A stretch of 64,000 bases of DNA. Source: Lasioglossum baleicum. Lineage: Eukaryota; Arthropoda; Insecta; Hymenoptera; Halictidae. Position numbers and translations under genes: made by a program. Where the stretch lies: the NCBI RefSeq assembly GCF_051020765.1, contig NC_134933.1, forward strand, positions 11,505,461 to 11,569,460, read 5' to 3'. How positions within the stretch are numbered: the first letter of the stretch is position 1; every line of letters starts with the position of its first letter. The notes beneath the pieces were generated by a model. It made no database searches. It was not told where the DNA came from and was given only the letters and a program-made list of their open reading frames with translations. Below are positions 28,501 through 40,500 of this stretch, piece after piece.

Positions 28501-31500
28501 GAGGAAAAATTGTGGTCGTAGTTTGTGGGTTTGACTCTACCTTCCAACAACAATTTCTCGTTTGTCGTTTACTCGATAATCCCTGCATTTAAACGTGTCG
28601 TATTATTTCTTATCACGAAATTCTTTAATCCTTTATTTCAGATGGTATTAGTTGTAAGGATAATTATTAAAGCTAAGTTCATATTCGATATAGTACATCT
28701 TGTCAGACGCAGTGAAATAATTGACACAGTACTCTATTAACGCATAAATTATTATATGCACGGGGATGCAACAACGCTTATGTCATAATCCCCGATTACG
28801 AGGCTGCAGCCGGGTACCAGGACGTAAGATTATCTGTTCAGTCTTACACGTTACATAATAGATACAGTTTTTCTCGTAGTTAGTGTTATGACAATAACGG
28901 TGAACACGTGACGGAGAGCACGTGCTCACGCGATATGTGGTTACATGTGATCTTTATCGTGAGTCAACGCGATCAGCATGTAACAGCCTCGTCGTGCCTC
29001 CAACAAGTGTTCAGGACACGTTAGCAAAGGTTTAGCTACTGAAAATTAGTATACCTGCTTAACGCGTTAATTATACCATGTCGTTCATATATGATCGGCG
29101 CAATTTTTTACTAGATTTCAACAGTAATTCGTACGGTTGTAGGCAGACTACACCAAAATTTCGTTAGGACGTACGAGTTATGAGAAAGATAAAAAAAACA
29201 TTGACTGTAATAAATGTTGACTCTTCAGTTACTGGTTAAGGGAGTAGACTCGTTTTTCCAGGGGTGCAAGGATCCGGGATGTACCTTCTCAATTCTAAAT
29301 AATGCAAAGATGGAGTTTTCCAGTAGTCAAAAGTGCTAGATAAAAGATCGATCTATTCCGCGATCGCCCAGAAGCCCTATTTTTACGTTCACGAGGCGCA
29401 ATTTGCATTATTCGGCAGCATGTAGCTTTTTTTTTTATTTTGTAAGGATGAGAGGAAAAATACCATTACGTACACCCCAGAAGGGGGTAGTGTGAGACTC
29501 CGAGGGAACAGATCTTCGGTTCCCCCAATACCCACTAAAAAAACCTCTCATCCGGGACCTTTTTAGAACAAGCCCAATCCTCCCAGTCCGAACTAGTTCG
29601 ATAAGGCAGCACAGGGACTCGCTTTTTGCATTACTAGTAGTAATTTACTGCCTGTGCTACCTTATGTATCGAACTCATGCCACTCATGTTCTTGGCTGTC
29701 CGGCAGCATGTAGCTGTCGCAGCTTTATGAAAATACAGTAAATTTCTTTATGAAAGTAAATCTCTATAGTCGCAAAAGCCTCGGGGAGGTTCCTTTGCAA
29801 AGTTCGTAGACGGACACTACTTTTTTGAGCTTCAAAACCTGAGCCGAACGTAGAGAAGGACAGCGCGTGTTAAGAGTCTCTTTTTTCCCATACGCTGTCC
29901 TTCCTTGCGCCCGAAACGTTCATCGTCAATTAAAACACTAAATATAGTTGAAATTATATCGTGTTTGGTTTTATTTTATTCGGAAAAATGCCACAAATAT
30001 ATATTGGTGAAAGTTTCATAAAAAAAATAAGTAATAATAAAAAAGATTTTATATTGGTATTACATTTGGAGGACGCACGGGCCTTTGAACTGTGCCGGCG
30101 ACTGCGACTCTCCGCGTCGCATTAGTAGTGGTTCACACCGATATACGCGAGGTGAAATCAGATTACTATAGTGGAGGGGATATTTCTTTGCGTTTATCGT
30201 GTACGGCCTTTTTGCGACTATAGAGGATTTACTGTAGCTACATGCTCAGCTTTATGCTTCCGGATAGTGCAAATTATTGCATTTCTATCAATATTGTATT
30301 TATGTATTTGTTTCTGATTTCTTTGAAACCTGCTCACTTTAATTCAAGCTTCGATCATTGTCATACGAGCAGGAGTGACGCAGAAACGTTTGTAAATGAT
30401 TAATTTTACATGGAAATGTTGTGTTTATGTTTCAGGACACCAGGACTCACGTTGTCGTGGAGCTTTATGATACTGAACGATCCTACGTGGAGGCACTGCA
30501 AATACTAGTCAATGTAAGTACACATTAATGGAAATTATAAATCAATTTTGCTATATCAAATTATCAAATGCGGTATGATATCGTATTTGGAAAGCGTATT
30601 TTACCGAAGTACCAATTTACTCGATAATTCTAGAATCCACGCGTACGTTGTTTACTAATAATGATATCACTGTAAAAATAATGTTACACGAATATATTAA
30701 TACAAAATGCTCGAATTACTGGATAATGGATTGGGGATAATTTCGAGTAAGCTTGCATCAAGCAGTTAATTGTAAACTGCCATTAAATATAGAGGAACGT
30801 TCATTTTCATGCTAATTCACGTTCTCTTTTGATGCTAATAAGGGGACAGTTTCTTCTTTTTACCACGCTTATTCTTTTCTAAAAATGGTTTCGGTTAGGT
30901 GTTCGCTGCCGATTATTTTCTCTTCCGGTGAAGTATCGACTGGAACGTGTTCCACGAAAGTTCTTAGAACATTGGAGCCGCGACCTTGTTCCTCGTAAAC
31001 AAGCTCGTTGTCCGTTTATTTACTTCGGACAAGGATTCCACTTCAGTGATCTACTTGTCGAGCAATTTCTCGCTAAGTTATGCAGCCCCGTAACTCTCCC
31101 GGTTGTTGTTTTGATTAAATATGCCGCGCGCGAATTACGAGCGCAGTGCGGTGAATTCTTGAAATTGTCCCGACAATCAGTCCGATCAATTATAATTACA
31201 CAGCGGATTTGAGGCATTTATAACAAAAATGGGTAGGTGTAATTGGAAACAGTAAAAGCAAAGAATAAATTGTATCTAGAATTTGATTTAATTTATATGT
31301 CAAAAATAAGTCTGATGCTGTGGACATGATGACATTCGTTCTCAGAAGGTTACATGTGGAAACAGAGAAGAAATGGAAATGTTTGTCCATTTCACAAAGC
31401 TCTCGTGGAAGTTCTATTACGAAATTTGCAGATTTTTGCGAAAGCTACTTAACTGCTTTAATTTCGTTGACATGGTAACACTATCGCAGTGAGAATGCCC

Positions 31501-34500
31501 TGGTTCGTTCTTTTCCAGGAAAATTAAATGGAGAAAGAAAACGCCATGATGAATTACCATAAAATCTTGCAAATTTAGATAGTAAATTTAACATGTGTTG
31601 TAGAAAATTAAATTAAATCTGTCGTTATGCTGCATATTATTTCAATGGTTAATTATGATTAAGCAATTATTCGCTTTTGAAAGAATTATACAAAACTTCA
31701 TCTCTAAAACGTCTAGTCAATGAAACAAAAACCACAGACTTTTAAATGAAAATGATTTCGTTGAAGCTCCCACTTTGCGTCACGAAGCAAAGCTTTTAAT
31801 GTAATCCAAGCTTAGTAGAGCTCCAAAGCTCTACTCGAATTCCTCATTACCCGAATTGTGTGCGTCATTACAGTCCAACGTCACAGAATTTCACGTATCT
31901 AACTGTTGAACGTATTTCTGACATTTACAAAGATGGACTTCAAAGTAACGGCATTATGAGTTAGCGAAATCGGCATAGGTATTCAGAGAAATTCGGATCC
32001 GATGGTCAATGGGGGTTGCCATGACAATACGGAAATGACATTTCGCTTTCGACCGTGCAAAACTGGCCGATAGTACGTATAATTATATATAACTAAATTG
32101 TATTTGTATTGAAATCGCACCGATAAAATTGCGAAAATATCGTAAACTGTAAGGGGTTATTGAGCTCATGTTCGTAACGTTCAACTTTAAAATGGAAGGT
32201 GTACCAGATTGCAACGTTCCATGCAATATAAAATAAGAAGTTTAGCGGATAATAAGAAAGTCTGGTATGCTTATAATTCTTAGAGTCACTGTATGTATAT
32301 CGCGTCATTAAATAGCTAGACAATTGCAACCTTCCGGGCGTTATAAAATAAAATCGATGTCCTTCGAAGTATCAAGGGGCAGTTATTCATCGTTACACTC
32401 TCCAATCACTTGCATTTCTTTTCTCGTAAATACGGGACAAGGAATGCAAAACCATTATGCGCAACACGGTAGTAACAAAACCCTCCCGAAGGAGAAAACA
32501 CTTTTCCTCACCGTTTGACATTTCAAGAAGCTGGTCTCGAATGCGTCTCCGCTTTCGACGCGTTACTCGGTACCGGGAGAAGAGACGGCTCGCTAGACCC
32601 CCACCCCCTCGCGTCCGATCGATAAATAATGCCTGCAATTAGTTCCTCGTAATTACCGTACCGCCTCTGCGACTCGATATGATCAAGGAAGGACGATTCT
32701 TCATAAACACCATTGAAAATCTACGTGGAAAATAGGTCGCAACCTTCGCGCCCGCCATCCAACATCCGCCACCAGCGCGGCGTGTGTTCTGAATTCAACC
32801 CCTAGCACACGAGTGGTCACTCAGGGTCACCATTCTCAAATTTTGAATATTTGAAAATTGGGGCGCTTGAGCTATCATACAATATTAAAAAACCTCGGCG
32901 CTAGGAATTTTGAATATTTAAAAATTGGGGCGCTTCAGCTATGGAATATTAAATTTCAGCGCTAGAAATGTTGAATATTTGAAACTTGGGGCGCTTGAAC
33001 TATTGAATATTAAAAAATTTCAGCGCTAGAAATTTTGAATATTTGAAACTTGGGGCGCTTGAACTATTGAATATTAAAAAATTTCAGCGCTAAAAATTTT
33101 GAATATTTGAAAATTGGGGCGTTTGAATTGTCAAATATTAAAAAATTTCGGCGCCAGAAATTTTGAATATTTGAAAATTGGAGCACTGGAAATTTAAATA
33201 TTTACATGTTTTAAATTTGTGGCGGTGGCGATTTTAAATATTTGAAATTTGGGACGCTAGAAATTTTGAATATTTGAAAATTGGAGCGCTAGAAATTTTA
33301 AATATTCGAAATTTCTGGCGCCAGTCTCGTGTAAACGCTGAAGAGTTTATCAAGTTTCATAAATTATTTTCGAAGCGATGGTGCGTTTTACGGAACAATT
33401 TCTGTTGTAATACATTTAGTTGCTCTTCCTTCGTACAGAACCATTTTCCATATAGTTTTAATCATACTAAAATCACTGGTTCATTTCAGAAATACCTGCA
33501 ACCATTGAAGAGTTCCGAAAATGCCGGTTTGGTGGATGCAGCGACAGTGGACGAAATCTTTTACCAGGTAAAAGAACTTTATCATTCTCATTATTAAGTT
33601 CTGCACATTGTGTGCATTATTTCTAAACAAATAATGTGAGGTAAATATATTGATAAAAAATATATTGATTAGTAGACAGCGGGTCTTTATGCAAAATAAA
33701 AATTTTTTACATGGAATTTATTTTCTATCTTAATAGGTTTAATATGCTGACAATAATATGATAGTATTTTAAAATCCTTCTAATGTTTTTACTGTTTTAA
33801 ATTACACCTACTCATTGTTGTCATAAATGCATAAAATCCGCTGTCTGTCAGGTCTGACTATGTTCCGACTTCTCTACTTGCTTGAAATTCTATTAAATAT
33901 AGTGCACTAGAATTTTCGCGTAACACAGTCGAAACCAGTATGAAAGCCGAATCTCAGACGATAGAGTCCTTGAATTCAGTTTACTGCATCCATATTCATT
34001 TCGCATAAAATACTTCCTGAATACAAGTGAAGTACAATACGACCCGTCCAGCACAGAGTGCCATTTATCCGGTCTATTATTTCATGTAGAATGGTTCCTT
34101 ATCAACGAGACGAGCAGCATTGTTGAAAGATGATTTTAACATGTTTCAGGTACCCTCTATCCTCAATCATCACGAAGTATTTCTGGAGGAACTGCGCAAA
34201 AAGCTCGATACTTGGGAACTTAAACAGACAATTGGCGATGTCTTTCTCGATGTGGTATGTTTTCCTCTGTATATACACGATAGAACACTGTCGATCTCTA
34301 TTAATTGAAATCCGATAAAGTTTATCCAACACCTCGTTTTTAGAATCTCTATTTGCCGGTGCTCGATTCGTAACCCAGACGTTTTTCATCAATTGCTAGA
34401 AATATGTATTTTTCAAGCACTACGAATTTACTAAACTAAAAATAAATAATTCTTGCATTTATCTTGCACCATTCAAAATTGCTATACAATTATTCTAATG

Positions 34501-37500
34501 AATTACTAAATATTTAGGTATTGTATGAGCTATTAAATACCAATTAAAAAATCATAGGGAATGGAAATATCCTAGGTCGGAAGAAATGTCTAATTTTCAT
34601 CATTAGGAATGCAACACGATGAGTTTCGATATTTATTATAATTATACTGCGGATCTTCATGCGTTTATGAAGAAATTGGTTAAGTAAAATATAAAACAGT
34701 AAAGGATTAGAAAAATTTAAGAATATTGTAATGTCGTTTTTAATGTAACAAAGTGATTAAGGGATGAAATCAATTTTTATTTTGTCTCATCTTCCCACAA
34801 TCAATGCAGAACATTTTTATTTTGCATTAAGATCCGCAGTCTAATTATAATAATTACAGTCGATGATGAATGTTGATGTTGGACACAATTTCTGAAATTT
34901 CCTTTACAGTTCACGAAGCCAGTCGTCCTGGACACGTACACCCTTTACCTTGATAATTGGAAGTCCGCGAGAGAGTCGATAAAGACGGCTTGTCAAGCGA
35001 AACCGGCTTTTGCACGATTCCTCGAGGTACGCAGGATCTATTCCCTTTCATTTTCTATATTCCAATTAGCGGTTTTGTTCCCTCTGCTTCTCCCGTGCCA
35101 ATCCTGATCACGAATTAGAAAGACCCGCAGAAACACTCTGTATCGTGTTCGTTAAATTCTGATTAGAAAGATAATATTCTTGATTGTTGCGTCGCAGACA
35201 ATGGAACGAGAGCACAAGGGAAAGCTCGGGCTAGATCAATTACTAATCAAGCCGGTACAAAAGATACCCCGTTACGAGCTGCTCATCCAAAGATTGTTGA
35301 AGCACACCGATGCGACGCATCCCGATTTTGAGTTACTTCAAGCCGCCCAAAAGGAGGTGCACGAGTTAGTTGTGAAAATCAATTGCACGGAAAGACAGTC
35401 CCTTGAGGCGCAGCAACAGCAAACTACTTTGAGGGAAGTTCAAGCCCTCGTCGAGGGTCTTGATGGCATCGTTACCAACGACAGGTAAGCATCTTGAAGT
35501 GACCATGCAGCTCGTGTTGCATTTATTACGTTATCCCAAATCCAGATCATCAAATAAATCAGCCGTCTTTCAGTTTCAAACAAGTCTTACACCAACATAT
35601 TCGCCACGCTTTTCCGACGCGAATGACACCAAACACGACGCGATTTCGATCATGTCCACTCGTTTCATTTATAATACAGTAGAGTCTCAATTGAAGGTGA
35701 CCTTGAAATACTGAACTAACTATAATCACGTGAAAGTTCTCTTGAAACCATATATCTGTATAATAATGTCTACTGATCACGATTCATGGTTCATCCTATA
35801 CATATGAAATACATATCAAATATCATCGGTTCCGATAATCGAGGTTCCACCGAATCGTCGATTGAAGAAGCAAATATACTTAGAATTGTGTCGTGTTTGG
35901 GCTCATTTTAATCAGAAAAATGTCGCGAATATGTCAGTAAAAGTTTCATAAAAGGAAAATTAGAAACATCAAATTTCTGTCAGTGTATTTGTACCGTCGC
36001 ATGTTACGCTTCGCGCCGCTTTGTCCCTCGTGTCTAGCGTTTCTAGTTTCTGCCATTTCAAACTGGACACGACGTGTTTTCCAGTTTGAATGGAAACGTA
36101 TGTACAATGACTCCTTCGAATATGTCCGCGTCGCGTCGCAAACACGCGAAAGCGTTGTGCCCGGTTTTTCATTTCGCCAGCTATTCAATCTTTAAGTGCG
36201 CATACTGTATTGATTCCCAATAGCGGTGTTTGTCGCGGTTAAAACTGCTATGAAAACAACATAAAGATCCGTTCGCATTGGCATGTCTATTTTTGCCGGC
36301 AGAGCTTTCGTCCGCCACGATCTCGTCACCATTGCCTCGAACCAGGGAGCGCGAAAGGAACACGCGTTGTTCCTGTTCTCCGATCTGCTTGTCATCACTA
36401 GTATCAAGCGGAGGAGCGGAACCATCAAGAAACCGTCGACGTGAGTCTCCAGTCTTCCAAACCGCAAAGACTTTATTATTAAAATTTACAAGTATTTTAC
36501 CATAAGGTTGCTGTTGCATTCGGAATGTCCAATTTTATCGGTAACATAGTAGGAATTTAATTGTTTGGTCCTCACTATTTACAAGGCAAAATAAACATTT
36601 TCTACGCTAATTGCAAGGAGCAAGGATAAGTAGGAATTTCATAGTTTCTTTAATAACTAAATGAACCAGAGAGAATTCATTGATGTTCTAAAATTGATTA
36701 ATTTTACTAATTTTTAATTGTTTGGTCTTCGCTATTTACAAAACAAAATAAACATTTTCTACGCTAATTGCAAGGAGCAAGGATAAGTAGGAATTTCATA
36801 GTTTCTTTAATAACTTGAATGAGCCCGAAAGAATTCATCGATGTTCTAAAATTGATTTTTAAAATTGCACCTACTAAACCTAGTCGTCTCTATCGACTAG
36901 TTTACTATAGGTAATTTACAGTCACCCTGGCTCCGTGGTATACGCTTCTTAATAAAATATTTTTTATAAAGAATAGTATCTTTTTAGATACTTAAGCTTT
37001 ATGTTTTCTAGGAGTTCCTGTCCGAACAGTTTGGTCGGCCTACTGGAAGCAAATAAGTACAAAATGTTAACGAGAATACCACTGGACGACCTAGAAGTTA
37101 TGAAAGGTATTTCATCGAACTGATCGTCTGATTTCAAACATGAGGAGGTGCAATAAGATTAAAAGTTGAACCTTCTCTGAACAGCCAAAGATGAAAATTT
37201 GAGGCGAATGGCACGGGAGGTGGACCACCTTCGAGAAGACTGCACTACGTTGGTGCAACTTCAGGAACTCGCATCAACGTTACACGGCGCGAAACCGCAG
37301 CTGGAGGATCTTATCAAGGACATGCTAGTGCAAGCGCAACGTCAATTAGCTGAGAGAAATGCGGCGCATTCACAATTGGCCTGTTTAGAATTAACACTTA
37401 ATACTCCGTGAGTAATAATTTACTATCACAGACTAGTTTCGAAGTTTCAAAAAATTGCTCTGTGTCTTCGAATCACACGATTAATTCTTCAAGATTGAAA

Positions 37501-40500
37501 ATCACTTTTTCCGTGAATATGATGCGAAATTGAGTACATATTTTCACAAACCACTCTGTCAGACTTATGTACTTTCGAAGTTTCACAAAATTGCATTTAT
37601 TTCGCCAAATTTTATTTCCGCCGCTCTGTGTCTTCAAATCACGCGATCAATTCTTCAAGATTGAAAATCACTTTCTTCATGAATATCATTCGAAATTGAG
37701 TAAATACTTTCACCAACCACTCTGTCAGACCTCTGTACTTTCGAAATTTCACAAAATTGCATTTATTTCGTCAAATTATATTTCTGTTGCTCTGTGTCTT
37801 CAAATCATTCGATCAGTTCTTCAAGATTGAAAATCACTTTTTTCGTGAATATCATTCGAAATTGATTAGATGCTTTCACAAATCGTTCTGTCAAACATAC
37901 ATGATAATATCTGAGTAATCCATGTTTCCTTAAAAAACCTGAACGTGACTTAGCGCCTTGTGACACTAGGGTCATCGTTAATTTTAGGGCCGGGATCGAG
38001 AATATCTCCGTGATGTTCACGAAACCGGACAAGAGGGCCAGCTGGGAGGAGAGTTTCAACGAGGCCAAACAGAAGCTAGGTGAGTATCGTAAATTTTCGT
38101 TAGGAGAAATCAACAAAGCTGACCACTCTCGATGTCTTCACTTACAGCGTTGTCCGCTGATAGGAGACCCTGCCCCGAGTTTGTGGGACCTCTACCGATC
38201 CGAAAGACTCGGGCTGGCTTGCAGTTCACTTGCGCTGCGCCCACCTTGACCAATGGTCAGGTCTCTAGGGATGTGTGGGTGTGCAATAGCGACGGCTTCG
38301 TTGGCCAGGTGTGCGTGTTGAGCCTGATGCCGGAACCACCGCATGTCACTTCCTGCAACGGTGTTTGCAACGCCAGGATTCTGTGTGTCGCGGGAATCCC
38401 GGCGTGTACACAAAGGTGATTATCCTCTTTCCCTAATTAAACACGATCGTACAACGCCTAATTTGTTTAGCGATCTGATAGTAAAATTGTTTTATTACGC
38501 AACGTTTTGGAAAACATTGATTTTTGTGAAAATGCATGGTTTCGGTAAGAAATGAGGTGTTACGCGAGAACTAAACGTGGAAGACAGTTCAGGTTCGAGT
38601 GAAAAGATAGAGGGGACTCTCCTCTATACATCCATATACTCAATTATATCTTTTTGCACTTTCTAATAGTTGTAAATGCTTGTTAAAGTTTGAGAAAGAG
38701 CTGACGCGGGCACTTTATACGCTCTATTTTTGTATTTCTGTGAGAAACCCTTTATCTAGCAGGAATTTCGAAAACGTTGCGTGATAGAGCAATTTTACTT
38801 CCGGATTTGGTTTTCGTTTTTAAATAAACATTTGGTAAAAAGTTTAATTTTGCTGGATTGTTTAATCTGAGGAAATCGTTTTGCGATAGCTCGAGCTCCG
38901 AGGACTCGGACTCGGACGACATTCCATGTGCAGATACGGGTAGCCTGACCTTGGGCGGCGACGTTCCAAGTATCGATAGTTCTACGACAGAGGAGGAGAC
39001 CAATCAAGCCACCATGTGGCTGGGAACGGAAGACGGATGCATACACGTTTACAATTGCAACGACAACATCAGAATAAAGAAGAACAAAGTGAAGCTCCAG
39101 CATAACAGCAGCGTGCATAGTATCATGTAAGATTTGATGTCAATCCACTGTACGATTTTTATTAATAAGACTCTTCACGTTTTGCATTTGATGTTCTAGA
39201 TACTTGGACAATAAGGTGTTCGTGTCACTCGATAATGGAGACATCACCGTCTACACTAGAGATCATTGTAAGTATGAAGAAAGACTTGAAAATCTTACAG
39301 ATTAAAAAAAAAAACTGTTGGATGGACCCACCTACAATTTCCTTGATTTTTATATATGTATTTTACCAAGATCACTGTCCGGATTTTTATGCAAAATAGA
39401 AATTTTGTACCTGAATTGCAACAAACTGGAGTGAAACAGAAGTTTATTTTCTTTTTTAATACGTTTAATAGGTTGAAAAGAGTATTTTAAAACTCTCCTA
39501 ATGGTTTTACTGTTTTAAATTACACCTACTCATTTTTGTCATAAATGCATAAAATCCGATGTCTAGTGATAATAAACGCTATTTCGTGGGTAACCTTTTA
39601 ACGAACACCGAGTAGAAACTAAACCCCATCAAAGAACAAAGTTGACACGACTGTAAATTTCTAGTGGGTGGCTGGGACACACCAGACCCAACAACTGTGA
39701 CGGTAGGCACCAAAGCAACTCCCATCACAAGAATGCTTTCGGTGTCCGGGAAACTTTGGTGCGGCTGTCGCAACACCGTGAAAATCCTACACACCCACAC
39801 CTACGACGTCGAGCATAGTTTCGCTGTCAGCAACGACACGTCTACTCCAGTTTCCTGCATGGCGAGTTCCGGTGGTCTGGGAGTTTGGATTTCTTTGCAC
39901 AACAGCGCCGTGTTGCGACTGTTCCATTCTACCACTTACGAGTGCTTGACGGACATCAATATTGCTCCTGCTGTCACCAAAATGCTTACCAGTAAGTCTC
40001 TACCCGGATGTGCAAGAGATGCACACATTCACGTATACCATTCTGTAATTTTCTTCAGACTTACTATAACAGGAATCACCATTGCCCGCCGTCTATGGTA
40101 TTTATTTTAACGGAAGCTTTAAACTTGCTGCAGGTTGCGATGACATAATACGACAGCACAAGGCTGCCTGTCTTCGAGTTACCGCACTTTTGGCTTGCAA
40201 CGAGTTGCTTTGGATCGGTACAAGCGCCGGTGTACTCCTGACCGTGCCAATTCCCCATATAAAGCCATCCACTCAGAGGATGTCACAGCCGCCAATTGTA
40301 ACCGGTCAGTATTGACGTCAGATTTAATCGTCTATAAGCGAGCATCCTTATTGCTTTCGTTATAATTAGAAGCTGGCTAGACTCGAGCACTTCTCGCGAC
40401 GTGTCCGCTCCGACACCACGGAGATACAGGTTCGATCAATCATTCGTGAAATTTTTGGACCCGTGTACGCGAGGTATTTATAAAATCCTAGCTAGTCGCA

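Larger units (their letters stand above)
29236..30290. mobile_element. MITE family A copy interrupted twice
   Basis: Begins TTAAGGGAGTAGACTCG and follows the 3137-3558 element, but is split by a retroposon (29428-29700) and a TA-element (29736-30234). The remaining right part (TACATGCTCAGC to GCAAATTATTGC) is truncated, so no right TTAA is seen. Confidence 0.8.
15973..30435 (+). other. 14.5-kb intron between disordered and catalytic halves
   Basis: No exon of the main gene found inside; phases 0/0 across it are compatible. It contains transposon copies (17014, 19621, 22139, 24988, 27288, 29236), dispersed repeats and a GC-rich island near 20.5-21.2 kb. The ORF at 16644-16925 (- strand) and others are short and unrecognised. 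Confidence 0.6.
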
